The notes under the pieces: model-generated | Databases searched by the model: none | Told to the model about the DNA's origin: nothing | The model's input: only the letters and a program-made list of their open reading frames with translations | Source of the DNA: Theristus sp. LFF4_11 | Taxonomy: Eukaryota > Nematoda > Chromadorea > Monhysterida > Xyalidae | NCBI GenBank assembly: GCA_030248135.1 | Contig: JASANC010000803.1 | Span: 1 to 64,000 of the forward strand | Direction: 5' to 3' | Length of the DNA: 64,000 nt | Shown: piece by piece, positions 47,430 to 58,647 of the stretch | How the letters are laid out: each line of letters starts with the position of its first letter | Position numbering within the stretch: position 1 is the stretch's first letter | Position numbers and translations under genes: made by a program

Positions 47430-47902
47430 ATGCTGCAACCGAGTAGTCTGCTGGCATGCCCGCGTGCCGTACCGCCGCGGGCACCCGAGAACAATCCCGC
47501 CGCGGGCATCTTCCCGCACGCCAACGGCGGGCACCAGCTGCTGTTGCCATTTGTGTCGCACCAGCCCGCAAATCCACCGACAATCTGGCTAAACTGGCTA
47601 CAACAGTACTGCCATGCGGCGCAACTGATCCAGCAGACACAACACCAACACCAACAACACCATCAACAACAGCAGCAATTGGCGACGGCGCTGATTAATG
47701 ACGCCAAACGCAGGCAACTGGCAATGTTGCGTCACGAACAGTCATCAAAGTTTGACTTTAAGAAACTCGGTGAAACGTTCGACCAGCCGCCGGTGGTGGC
47801 GCGATCTGGCCGGACGACGACGCCCGTGAAGGCGACGGCCGGACGAAAGGCGCCCGGCGAGCAGCGGCGTGCCGACGCGTTTGTGCTCGGCAAGACACCG
47901 TG
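47430..47902 (+). CDS. osr: osr exon 1
   Basis: Starts [20 protein letters not shown] and includes [14 protein letters not shown] (CAA/CAG/CAC repeat) and [15 protein letters not shown]. The phase 2 donors are GTTGGT after CCGTG (47902) or GTTGGG/GTTGCT a few codons later. A phase 0 GTGAAT at 47907 looks stronger but would break the frame into exon 2. Confidence 0.8.
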
Positions 47903-50310
47903 GTTGGTGAATGGGTTGGGGTTGCTTGGAAGTTGCAATATAGAGATGTTGAGTTGCTCTAATTGGAATTAAAACATATGAGAGTTGAGTTGCTCTAATT
48001 GGAATTAAAACTTATAGGACTGCTCTGATGTTACACCATTGTATGATTGGTCTCGAAGAGTGAATCTGTAACGGGATTGTTTTGTTGAGTGTTTGAGCCT
48101 TGTCCGGTGATTCACTGGACATCAAATATCACCATAGGATTTTAAAGACCATCCATAAGAGATCGCTTCCCCGCTAATTGCGGTACACACAATTCTGTTC
48201 AATACTGCGTCCATCACTCATCAAGGCAATGCATCGTCTCAGAATAACAAGTAGTGACCCATACAGCGCGTCCCGCAACTCCACGAAACAATAAAGAAAC
48301 CGCACGACATGATTATAGCACACGATAGCGGTTTCATAATTATAGCGGATCACTAAAAGACAAATACTGAAACAATAATCAAACCAGTGAAATAATAATC
48401 AAATTAAATAATTAAAGTCAACAATCAATTTTGCGGCCACACAGGTTCCTCCTCGGCAACCACGGTCGTGGCGGCGGCGGCGGCGGTAATTCGCACACCC
48501 GCGGGCGTCAACCCGCGGCGGGCAACCGCGCAGCGGCAGCGACCGCTGGCGACCGACCACCGCAACAGACGGCCACTGGTCGCGCACGCAAGGAGTTCAT
48601 CTGCAAGTACTGCCAGCGGAGGTTCACGAAGAGCTACAATCTGCTGATACACGAGCGCACGCACACCGACGAGCGACCGTATCCGTGCGAGATCTGCGGC
48701 AAGGCGTTCCGCAGGCAGGACCACCTCAGGGACCATCGGTCGGTGTTGGAGATTGCGTTTTTTTTGTTTCTGTTTTGTTTTGAGGAGGTTTGGAATTTCG
48801 GACGAGTTTGGAAAAGTTATATGTTTGATTGAGCCGAATCGCTCCATTGTTGCAACACACAGTGATGTGGCACAATCACAAACGGACAGACAAGCAAGCA
48901 CACATCATGCCCCTGACACACGCGCTGCTGCTGTGTGATTGTGTTTTACACTGCTATTTGTTGTAGCAAAGAATGCAAGTTCCGTTTAATCGGTGACAAA
49001 GCGATGTTCCTTTCACGCTCCCGCAAAACACTACAGACGACACACCGTGTGCGTGCATGTGCCAGTGTGTTTGTATACACAACACTGTGCAACGGTCGTT
49101 TCCATTGCGGGCTCACTCTTGGCGGCTCACCGACCAGCCCGCCGTCCACAGGCCACCACATTACAAAAAATCGCAGCAATAACACCACAACTGCCCTCCT
49201 CTCTAAACTTTCCGCACCTTTTTCTCTTTGCAGCTACATCCACAGCAAGGAGAAACCGTTCAAGTGCGACGTCTGCGGCAAAGGTTTCTGCCAACAACGG
49301 ACGCTGACCGTGCACCGCGCCTTGCACGACGACGCCGCGACGCCGCAGAAGTGCCCCAGTTGTCCGCGCACGTTCGCGCAGCGCGCCAGTCTGAAGGTGA
49401 GCGGACGGACGGTTGGGGTTTTTGGTTTTTTTTGGTTTGAGGTCCTTCGACGTTTTTTTTGTTTAGTGCGCTGAAAAACAAACGCAAACGAACTGTACGC
49501 GTGGCTCTGTAAGGCATCAGAATATGGTTTTTTAAAAGTTGTTTTGAAGTTTTGCGGAAAGCTAGCAGTGTAAATAACCTCGTAAGCCTTGAAAAAGTTT
49601 GACCCTGAAGACATTTGCCTCCGAGACATCACATTTTCCGAAACTCAATGTGTACAAAGAAAAACGACCGTGGTACACCACACGCTCACCGCAAAAGTGT
49701 AGATGATACACTTGTAAATCGATATTGCTGTAGAGTACTGGAGTTCACACAATTCTTCTCAATGCAACTTGATTTGGTTCTGCGCACTCAAGAAATCTGT
49801 GAGCGCTGGAATGCCGTGGCCGGTTTGTGTGGGTCGTGAGAAACGCATCAGAAAAAAGAGCAAAACGTATGATCAGAGCGGCTTCAGTAAATTTTCCAAA
49901 CCGTTTTTGAACTTGAACTAAAGCCGAACGACACTTTTCTGCCAATCCAGCCCTTATCAGGATCCTTCTAAACTCAAATTTTGAACTTGAACTAAACCCG
50001 AACCACACGTTTCCGCCAATCCAACCCCTGAAACAACTCGCACTTAATGCCAATCTTCCAACCTCCCACCACCGACACTTCCAACATATGTTTTCAGGCT
50101 CACCTCAGCACGCACCAACTGACCAGCATTTCGTCTCCGTCCAATTCCGAGAGCTGTCCGTCATCGAGTTCACTGCTCGCGAGTCCACCGTCGGCGATGC
50201 ACCAACTGAGTCTGCACGCGTCGCCGCTCAGTCCGACAAGCAGCGGCAGCAGCGGCAATTCGCCGGTCGGCTCCGCCTCCGTCATACAGTCGCCGGTGCG
50301 GCAGACGTGA
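47430..50310 (+). CDS. osr: Odd-skipped family zinc-finger factor (Osr)
   Basis: A nuclear C2H2 zinc-finger transcription factor of the odd-skipped/Osr family, which patterns gut, excretory tissue, joints and mesoderm in animals. Exons 47430-47902 (donor uncertain), 48445-48738, 49234-49396, 50098-50310 sum to 381 codons with matching phases. Fingers: C211-H231, C239-H259, C267-H287, C296-H316. The first three are nearly invariant for the family: [38 protein letters not shown] and [20 protein letters not shown] fourth, weaker finger ([20 protein letters not shown]) follows. The N-terminal 157 residues are Pro/Gln/His-rich with a poly-Q/H tract; the tail is Ser/Pro-rich, ending SPVRQT. The fly Odd protein also has four fingers; vertebrate OSR1 has three. 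The local GC rise supports real coding sequence. Confidence 0.95.
48445..49396 (+). CDS. osr: osr exons 2-3: zinc fingers
   Basis: Exon 2 (48445-48738) holds a Gly/Ala-rich linker, finger 1 and most of finger 2. Exon 3 (49234-49396) starts YIHSKEKPF, completes finger 2, and holds finger 3 and most of finger 4. The intron splits an Arg codon between the two His of finger 2 (CG then C), phase 2. Acceptor TTTGCAG, donor GTGAGC. Confidence 0.95.
50098..50310 (+). CDS. osr: osr exon 4: finger 4 end and Ser/Pro tail
   Basis: AHLSTH supplies the last two His of finger 4, followed by a tail dominated by Ser, Pro, Gly and Leu. Acceptor TTTTCAG. The stop is TGA at 50308-50310. Confidence 0.9.
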   Translation, partial: AHLSTHQLTSISSPSNSESCPSSSSLLASPPSAMHQLSLHASPLSPTSSGSSGNSPVGSASVIQSPVRQT

Positions 50311-53300
50311 GCGCCATGGTGGGGGTGGTGGTTTGGTTGACATTTTGGGCTTGCTGGTGCACCATATGTATGATCTTTTATTTTTGGTCCCGCGTCTCAA
50401 TGCGCGCATACGATGGGTAAGCAGTCTCATGCATGACGCGGGAATTCAAAATTGGTACAGTGATCCGAGTCCCCTAAATAAGGCCGGGTCTCTTAGGCTA
50501 TTCTGAATTACCACATACAGATTGAAACTAGTTTCCTTTCAAGTTTACAATCGCATTGAGTCGCAGGTCTTGAAGAAAAGATAATATATCATTCACTTGG
50601 ACACTGTGAACAAAGTGTTTTTTTTATTATTATTTCTTTGCAATAATAATTTCGTTGTTGTTGTGTTTTTTTGAGCCGAAATGTGCATTTTGCTGTGCAA
50701 TACACACATTATACATCGAGTTCCGGGAACCTCCGGCCGGCGGAGTATTTTGACACTTATCCTTTTTTATAAGATGCTTCCAGTATTTAGCCTACTTAGA
50801 TTCGTGTATGGCGGTAAAGATCTGGTATAACTTGCTTTTTCAATTTTATTTTTATGCGTCTGTTAATTGAGTTTGACCGTCAAATTTCACTTATTTGTCT
50901 CTTATCGACGTCGTTTCGTGTGCAAAGCTTTGTGGTCTCAATAATGACTTGTTGTACGTTCGCTTCTTCCATGATGTCACATTTTTTGATTCCTGTTTTC
51001 TTTTTTTATTTGGCACACAGCAATATTTTCCACTGTTGTTTGTTTTGTCTGCCATGTTTGTGTGCGTTTGTTGCGTCCTTCTTCCATCTGTGGTTCCATT
51101 TCGGTCACCTCATATCATTACTGTAATTTTTTGTTGCACCTTTTTTCTCACAATTTTCTGATTGTTGGCATTATCATTCGTTCTTTTTTGTTTTGAGATG
51201 TCAACTTGATTTTGTTTAGATTTTGTATTGAACATTTCACTGATGCAAATGTATCAACGAGAAAGGTTGGCGTTAAACGTCATCTGGCTTGCCAGTTAGC
51301 GTGTTTTGATGCCAGCTTTTCTGACCTTGTCGACGTTGTGTGTTGTGGTGCATGTCATTTTTATGTGCCGTCGTCGTTGTGTGTTGTCGGAAATTTCTAT
51401 CACAATCTAAAATCGTCGCCAAAAACGTTTTATTTCGCGTTTTGTTTGTGTTTTCAGTGTGCTAAAGTACTTTTTTCAGCACTCGATCGATATGTGCGTC
51501 TCGCCTAATTTTTAATTTAGTTGCACCGTGGAAACTGGACTGAAGACCATCATGGCTTGTGACGAAAAACGAAATATGATACACTGTGTAGTTGAAAAAC
51601 ATTTCAAAACGTTTTCACGCCATGAAATCTACGGTTCAGTTGTTCTGGGCTTTAAAAATCGCAAACAAATCGAACACATGTTGGGCTGAATCTTTTGTTC
51701 AGTCAATTTTTTGTGTGAGGAAAATTTGTAATGGTCTATGTTTCTCCATGCTTTAGCAAGAAAACACCATATCAAAAATGCACCGTACAATCCCAAATCC
51801 ACATTCGAATTATGCACACAATCACATATCGCTTTGCTTTTCCGGGTAAACCACGGCGTTGTTGAAATGGTTTTGCAATTCGCTTTTCATTTTCGCTGCA
51901 TTTTTTGTTTGTTTGTATTTTTCACTGACTAATCATGTGTATATATTATTCGCACAGATCATGTGCAAAATAAAACTATCAAAAATCGATTCGCTAAATT
52001 CAGTTGCATGTTTGTAAGATGAAGCACGAGATACTCAAACGCATGCACTTGAGGTGCCAGTGTGTTTGTCTGTGCGTGAAAAGAAAACACGCTCCACTTC
52101 GTGATCGTCAGTGTTCCGACTACGGCGCGGGGATTTGATTTCCAGTTTCAACAAATACAATCTGTTAGCAGCCGTAACGACATTCCATTACTCAACAAAT
52201 TTGTGCCGGAGCCCTTCTTTCAACCCAAAGTACGGTAATTGGTAAACTTGATCGGATCGTTTTTGTATTCGAAAACATATTGACCGACGCTTCATCAAAG
52301 TTAGCTTAGCTGAGCTTATTGAGTCATGAGCACATCGGTTGAAATAACCATTGAAAGTTATTCAACCGAACCGTTTTTTAACGTTCATTGCAGCGCAGCG
52401 CCAGGAAATTACACAACGATTTTGGCATTTAGAAAGTTTTATTAGCTCAGTGTTTTTTTATTATCACAGTGACCTTTTTGTACATACCGTTATAAATTGT
52501 GCTTATGAGGTCACCTCAGGAGGAGTGCGCAACAACGCGCGCTCTTGAATTTGTTTGCAGTGCACTGGCAAAAATACAGAGTGATTATTAAAAAATGTGG
52601 AGCATAAACGTCATACCCGTGCGGTGCACCGCGCACAGAACGGAGCGGGATCCGCAAACTCGTACCAATTCAGTCATCGCAATGCTCGTGAGATGTGCTC
52701 CATTTCAGAAAATAATCGGTCACGAGGTGTCCCACCTAGGCACGCTAAAAATGTCCGAACTCGTCCGGACATTTGTCCGGTGGTGTGACCCGCCCCGTTT
52801 CGCGTGCCATGTCCGTGTCCGTGTTTTGTCCTGGGGAGCATTTACTGCGCAGAAGACGGGTTACTAACCGAGACAGGACACGACGCGGGACACAATATCG
52901 GACAGAAGTTCGGATATTTTTTCAGCGTGTATCTGGACAAGAAACTGAGTCCGTCTTCTGTTCCGACCGCCCACACCGCTCTAAAGTTTTTGCGGCTATT
53001 CTGTTGTTCATGAGGGTCATCTCTGAAACGTTTTCGTACAAAAATACAGCAATGAAATTGTAATTATAGCACAATTGTTGCGTGTTTCTGCGCAACGGCA
53101 ACAGTTAAATCATAAAAAGTATGACCTTTACGATTCTGATGTTACTTAACGAAAGGTACTGTAAATAAAAAACAGGAACCAGTCCTCTGCTATGTCTTCC
53201 AATTTCTTTATTTCAAAGAAATAAATGTTTCTACTAATTGATATGCTGTCTCAATCGAACCAACTTGGAGTCTTGCACCACTTATAGGTTCATAGTGTCT

Positions 53301-54149
53301 TCTATTATGTGTGGGTGACGTTCGAAGTCGAACGAAAAACATTTCTTTATTTGTCGATTTGTTCCAAACGCTTCCGTTTCGATGTTCGAAGGTTTGTGAC
53401 ATAATAATGCTAAAATTACTGTCAAAATTGTGCGTTCGTTTTTTGGGATAAAAGCGATATGCCCACGAAATGCAGATAACTTACCTGATATTCAGTTTGA
53501 TTTTAGTCGAAGCGGAGAAGATGTTGAATGATGTGTGGAAACGCCGCACAGCTGAAAGCCGAACGCATTGATTTGCATCGGAACTTTGCTCGCGTGGCTG
53601 TAACGCTTATGATTTTGCTGATCAAAACCACAGGTGTGAATCGCGTTAACAGAATAATCACTGAAATGTTAAACGATTACTTTTCCATGCGGTGTGTGAG
53701 CTGACTGGAAATTATTTGCATACTTAATGCTTAGAGAACAAAAAAATGAACCGAAAACACGCGAGCGCTTAATGAAACGGTTATTTCTAGCGATTAAAAA
53801 TAATTATCATGTGGGCTTTTTCCCGTGACTAGCATGAAGTGATGTTACACACTTCATTGCTTGCTCTTTAACGCTCTTGTAATCTTTTGCCGAACCTAAC
53901 CACCGAACCAAACGCAATTTTTTGGATTGTTGCGCCGTTTCTGATTTGAACGAGCTTTATACAAATTACAAAACATTGGGTATTTTCATTAAAAATTAAA
54001 ATTTCACTGCATGAAAAATCACTGATCGTTTTACAGTACTTTATTTTCAGCCCTAAAAAAACAGACCGATTACTAAACTCAATGCTGACAAGACTGTCAT
54101 TCATCACTAGAAACAACATCGCTGAAAACTGACAATATCACCCAAGGAA
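50311..54149. other. Gene-poor stretch after osr
   Basis: Mostly AT-rich with no convincing multi-exon gene. A GC-richer island at about 52600-53000 holds a CCGGACATTTGTCCGG palindrome and repeated GTCCGTGTCC phrases. A small open frame is noted separately. Confidence 0.5.
51552..51689 (+). CDS. Possible 45-codon open frame
   Basis: CATCATGG start; MACDEKRNMIHCVVEKHFKT then FSRHEIYGSVVLGFKNRKQI and EHMLG, TGA. Charged and hydrophobic residues are mixed as in a folded peptide, but no family is recognised. Confidence 0.2.
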   Translation: MACDEKRNMIHCVVEKHFKTFSRHEIYGSVVLGFKNRKQIEHMLG

Positions 54150-54610
54150 ATGTTTTTCAAAGTGTTTGATCGGCATACGGCGTTTTGGACGATGTTGGCG
54201 TTCTTGTGCCTCAGTTCAGGTACGTGAGTCTCGAATGCTTGAGGCCTAGGCCGTTGTTGTTCGGCTGTTTTAGTAGCCATCGCCCAGTGCTGCTCCGCAA
54301 AGCTGCGCAAAATTACAGCCAGTCCGTTGAAATAGCTATGACCGTAATCTAAAACCATTGTTGACACACAAGAAGTTGACATTGTTTCCAAAAATTCTCT
54401 TCAGCGTCTGTCCACTGTGACGCACACAGCAACAGCAACTTCTACGACATGGATTACGTGCTGCTGGAGCCACGGCGAGTGACGCGCGCGCAAGGCCGCC
54501 CCGACCTCCGAGAGTATTTGCGAAAACTCTCGCGTGTTCGTACGTCGAAACTGCGACGCCCCACGACCGGCGGATCCAATAGCGCTCTGACGGAGTTTCG
54601 ATTGGGATGA
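54150..54610 (+). CDS. Small secreted protein, possible neuropeptide precursor 1
   Basis: Two exons, 54150-54219 and 54405-54610, phase 1, total 92 codons. Exon 1 encodes MFFKVFDRHTAFWTMLAFLC then LSS, a signal peptide. Exon 2 encodes the mature part, including RPDLREYLRKLSRVRTSKLR and, after a dibasic RR, PTTGGSNSALTEFRLG and TGA. A C-terminal Gly directly before the stop after a dibasic site is the usual layout of an amidated peptide (here a 15-mer ending FRL-amide). Its exon structure, signal sequence and ending recur in the gene at 56409-57315. I recognise no known peptide family. Acceptor CTCTTCAG, donor GTACGT, both good. Tandem duplication supports a real gene. Confidence 0.55.
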
Positions 54611-54682
54611 TACACATGGAAACACTCGGGTTTTGTTTTAAATATGAATCTCACGCATGTTGTGTACTGAAAGATACATAGG

Positions 54683-54924
54683 TATGACCTATTTTTTCAA
54701 ACGTGTCCCACTGAAATGACGTCATGTGCCGCAAAGCATGGGCTTGTCGTTCACAGCAAGCCAGACTTTCCGTTTAGCCGATTTCTTCCTGCAAACAAAT
54801 ATATGGTGAATGTCGAATCAGTCACATCAAACTGAAATTTTGTGCCTGTACTTTGACAAACGGGCGTTTTTAAAGCAAAGGACGTCATTTTATTTCGGAC
54901 ACGTTTGAATAAATCCACAATATT
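54683..54924 (-). mobile_element. MITE family A, copy 4
   Basis: GGTATGACCTATTTTTTC at one end and CCACAATATTAT at the other. It starts about 70 bases after the stop of the first secreted-protein gene. Confidence 0.85.
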
Positions 54925-55070
54925 ATGGCCAACGGACTAGTGAACGAACAGCAGTGTTGTTGAGAGAACTTTGCTTCTTTTGAAATAATGTTCTGAGAAA
55001 AACTATGATGCAATGTGCTATAACGTAAAAAATCTCCCACATTGTTTTCTCACCACTCACAGCTGCTTTT

Positions 55071-55382
55071 TTGATCGTTGTCGATTTCAATATTTTTTGC
55101 AAAATACATGACCGTTTTATCCTACAACAACTAATCAACAATCATACTCCACATCCACGCACTTTGTCTTTTTCAATGCAGCCAATGAAAAACTGCTTGT
55201 GCTGTTTGATGATTTGTGGGGAAATGTCGCAATTCGAAATAAATGGCCGTCTTGACGGACGTGTTGTGAATGTGATGGAGAAAAACGCTGTTTTCTCGTT
55301 TTCTGATAGTTTTCTCAGTGCACAGTCAACATTTGTGTTGGCATACAAGGATTTACTAACTCGTAAACCTAAGTGTTTTTAA
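55071..55382 (+). CDS. Possible open frame of 103 codons between the secreted-protein genes
   Basis: After TTTTCAATGCAG the frame encodes PMKNCLCCLMICGEMSQFEI then NGRLDGRVVNVMEKNAVFSF and on to TAA, which looks moderately coding. It may be an exon of an unseen gene or chance. No family recognised. Confidence 0.2.
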   Translation: MIVVDFNIFCKIHDRFILQQLINNHTPHPRTLSFSMQPMKNCLCCLMICGEMSQFEINGRLDGRVVNVMEKNAVFSFSDSFLSAQSTFVLAYKDLLTRKPKCF

Positions 55383-55996
55383 CCTATTAAGCAACCTATT
55401 AATCTATTTGGGAATACAATTATTGTAAACTGGCTGTGTTGAAACTACTTTGCCAACGTATCTAATATGGAGCTAACACAATCTTGAAGTGCTTCAATCT
55501 TCAAAGTATTCACGTGTGCAAATGATTTTTCGCGAATGTTTTGTTGCGCCTTTAATCACATATTCTTTCAGTGCTTCAAACTGTTTGGTGAACAGTTGAT
55601 AGGTAGATTTTAAATGTCGGAAAACCCAATTTTAAAATGAAATTATGCAAGTGTCAATTAAGAAAACGTGTGTACACACGGAAACAAACACAATTCACAC
55701 AAAAAGCTTCATATTAAAGTTATCGGTGCAAAAAACGAAAAAAAAGAAAATACATTGTGCTAACATAGTCCTGGTTTGAAGACAGCCCATTCATTCGCTT
55801 AAAGCAGAGTTGTGCTGCACATATTCAGAAGGAAATTCACCAAACTTTGTCAGTATCTTGGTGAGTATGAATCTAAGCACCATTCATGGAAGATGAAGCG
55901 CTGGCGTCGCTTCGCTTCACATTCATAAAACGCAGTTTCCCATGCTTGACGCGTGGTGCTTCAGCGCGCGCGAGTGGAATGAATGGGCATTTTTAC

Positions 55997-56166
55997 AATC
56001 GAACTGTAAATTATAGGGAATCAGCTGATTCGTTGGTGATTACGGTATGTATGCTTTCTGTACAAACCAAACTCCGCCCCACAGCGATTCTTGCACAGGA
56101 GAAAAGCATGCGCATACCGTAATCGCCTACCAATCAGCTGATTACCCCTAATTAGAGTTCGACTGT
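55997..56166. mobile_element. MITE family C copy
   Basis: AATCGAACTGTAAATTATAG and AATCAGCTGATTCGTTGG on the left; CCAATCAGCTGATTACCCC and TTAGAGTTCGACTGT on the right. Central GCATGC boxes. Confidence 0.8.
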
Positions 56167-56408
56167 GGTTTCAGTTTTTTTTCTCTCAGTGCAGTCACAA
56201 ACAAGTTACGAAGTTGTCAGCGTGTATGTGTGTGTGCGTGTGTGCCTGTGTGTTTGTTTGTGACTCCAACTCTACAATTACTGTGTTTTAACAATATACG
56301 TTGAGTACACTTTCTAAAACGTATATCGCGCGCATGTAGTCTCGGAACCAAAATAAAAAGATAACATTTTGTTGACTCATCTCTGTAGGCAACATTGACG
56401 GACAAAAA

Positions 56409-57315
56409 ATGTTTGACCACCGTGTAGCGGCTTGGACGACGTTGATACTACTGTGCCTTAGCTCAGGTAAAAATGCTTTGTCCCGTTTGGCATTTCAATT
56501 GAAACAGGTGCGTTTATCATTGGGTGCGCTATGCACATCATACGCGTTTGCGACGGTTTGGTGGAATGGGATGCTCCAGCCTTCATGCGTTTGGTTGAGC
56601 ACACTGAAGGAGCATTCATGAAGCAGTATTTAGTGACGCGTAGCTGTGTTAAAACATGGCTTCGTAGTTATTAAATAGTGCTTCATGAATGGCCATTGAG
56701 TTGCGCAGAGTTGCAGCTGTGAGAGCTCCAAGCGCAGTGCAATGCAGCATGGATGGACACACCGCACAGCGACAAGCGCTGCCCCACTTGCTTAGTTCAA
56801 GGATTGAATAAATTTGGCAAACGCTCTAGTTTTTTATTTATTTTTGTAGTCATTTTCATATCTGCGACTGGCGATAATTGGTAATTTGCGAAAAAATCAC
56901 CCATTCAGCAGTTCATTGTTCGTGCTGGAGAAAATCCGCCGTGCCGGGGAATCGTAATCGGGCCTCGATTCTGCAGGCCGCAATAGTACATCAACCCCAA
57001 CCGCATCAACGCCGATATGGCACACAACATTGCACACATTTTCATCTGAGTCATTTGAGAACAAAAAAATCACAAATGGAGTGTAAAAGGTTGTTGCAGA
57101 AAACAAAACCTCGACAAAACTTTTTGTTTTCAGCAGTTCGCAGCAACGATGCGTTGAGCGGCGGCATTTCGGAGAACCGGCCGACAACAAGACTGACACT
57201 GGAGGCACTGAGAAGCTGGACCAGGAACCCCAACGCACACTCAATAAACCGCTATACGCCAAAGCCTCAAGAAAAAAACATCTTACTCCAGGTTCGATTA
57301 GGTGGTAATGGTTGA
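56409..57315 (+). CDS. Small secreted protein, possible neuropeptide precursor 2
   Basis: Paralogue of the gene at 54150. Exons 56409-56466 and 57134-57315, phase 1, total 80 codons. Exon 1 encodes MFDHRVAAWTTLILLCLSS, a signal peptide; its DNA aligns codon by codon with exon 1 of the first gene (TTT GAY, TGG ACG, CTG TGC CTY AG). Exon 2 encodes AVRSNDALSGGISENRPTTR, then LTLEALRSWTRNPNAHSINR, and ends ILLQVRLGGNG, TGA. It shares RP..RL..LR spacing and the -RLG ending with gene 1 but has no dibasic site and three more residues after RLG, so simple amidation is less clear. CAGCAG at the acceptor allows two in-frame starts of exon 2. The intron is 667 bases, against 185 in gene 1, and carries a MITE. 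Confidence 0.5.
56612..56692. mobile_element. MITE family B hairpin, copy 4
   Basis: GCATTCATGAAGCAGTATTT and TAGTGCTTCATGAATGGC arms, in the intron of the second secreted-protein gene. Confidence 0.75.
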
Positions 57316-57653
57316 CAACGCTGGATTGTCGGCGGGCTGTTGGACGCATCTAAGGGAAGGAAAACTTGAGAAATCGGTGAACTGACATAGAAAAAGTGAT
57401 ATTTTCGTGTCATCGTCCCGTCTTTTATCCCCGGATTTTATTTTAGACGAAACTTTGACCACTGAAAAACACCGGTGGCCATTGAGTGTTTTTTGGCACG
57501 ATGATTTTCTGCACAGAAAAATAATGCATGTAATAACAAAAAAAAACAACGGACGCACATTATTACGCACATATCGAGCGCTTTATTGATGCAGATGAAC
57601 AAAACCATACAATTATCGGTCTGAGATTCACGTTTTTGAATTTTTATAAGAAA

Positions 57654-57712
57654 AACGGTTCTGAACCAGCAGACCGTTTCTAACGGTTCTGAATCAGCAG
57701 ACCGTTTTCTGC
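57654..57712 (+). repeat. 27-bp tandem repeat, two units
   Basis: ACGGTTCTGAACCAGCAGAC and ACGGTTCTGAATCAGCAGAC, each followed by CGTTT. Confidence 0.8.
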
Positions 57713-57874
57713 CTACCAAAAAAATTGTAATCGCGCGGTTCGTGCGTATGAATTGACGCGCCATTGAAAAAAGCGTCCGAGCGGACGTTCAAATAAAAAT
57801 TGTCCTGGCGTGCTCACATACAAGTTTAGCCCGCCACAAGTCTCGCGGACCGACTCTAGGTCCGCCCCTGTTAT

Positions 57875-57875
57875 C

Positions 57876-57956
<81 letters not shown>

Positions 57957-57957
57957 G
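57875..57957 (+). repeat. (CAA)n microsatellite
   Basis: About 27 CAA units. Frames across it read as poly-T, poly-V, poly-C or poly-L and are not genes. Confidence 0.98.
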
Positions 57958-57992
57958 CGATGACGATCCAACGCTCGCGCAGCGTCTCCAAT

Positions 57993-58165
57993 TCACCAAT
58001 CCAACAGCTGTTCCTGTTTCAGTGCGACCCGTTCCTGGAGCTCCGACGCGCGCGCTTGACGCTCCGCTAGGCGCTCCTGTTGCTGGAGCAGTCGCTCCTG
58101 ACTGTCCATCAGACGGGCGACGTTGCGTTTGCATGCGCAGTTGACCCTGCGTGAATGGTGTGCGC
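57993..58165 (-). CDS. Possible coiled-coil exon
   Basis: Minus strand, after acceptor CACGCAG: VNCACKRNVARLMDSQERLL, then QQQERLAERQARASELQERV and ALKQEQLLDW with TGA. Heptad-like Leu/Gln/Glu spacing makes it a good coiled coil. It may be a last exon, or the frame may go on through a GTGAAT donor at GATTG. Candidate upstream exons on the minus strand (near 58700-58730 and 58935-58985, the latter with a GTGAGT donor) do not match it in phase. Confidence 0.3.
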
Positions 58166-58194
58166 CGTCGGAAAATGTTAGCACGTAGTTGCTA

Positions 58195-58381
58195 AACAGT
58201 CGAACGCTAAATTATAGGCTATCATCAGCTGTGTGATTGGTTGGTGTCCGGATAACGTAATACATGCGTGTTGTGCAAGCGCATTGCTGTGGAGGGGTGG
58301 ACTTTGTCTTGCACAGCGCATGTGTCGCGTGATCACCACCAACCAATCACAGGATAGCCTATAATTTAGAATTCGACAGTA
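58195..58381. mobile_element. MITE family C, best-preserved copy
   Basis: ACAGTCGAACGCTAAATTAT, then AGGCTATC at the left and GATAGCCTATAATTTAGAAT, then TCGACAGT at the right form terminal inverted repeats of about 28 bases, with TGATTGGTTGGTG/CACCAACCAATCA inside. About 185 bp, non-coding. Confidence 0.85.
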
Positions 58382-58647
58382 GAAACGGACGTAAACATTA
58401 TGTTTTTGTTAATTTGTCGGCTGCAAAAAAGAGTGACCGTCCAAAAAAAAACACTTGACAGCTTCACTCCACAACAAAATTGACAAGAACTCGCGAACGT
58501 GACGTGACTGAATTCCGAGTGTCAATGCGGGTAAAAAAACAGAACTAAGAACAACTGAAACCACCAATAAACTGCTCACTTGAAGAAGGTGAAAACCCAG
58601 AAGCAGTCGTCCGAAAGCATATTCGAATAAAAAAGTAACAATAAAAA

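Noticed and set aside
57713..58134. Frames with poly-Val, poly-Cys, poly-Leu or poly-Thr
   Set aside because: All cross the (CAA)n microsatellite at 57875-57957.
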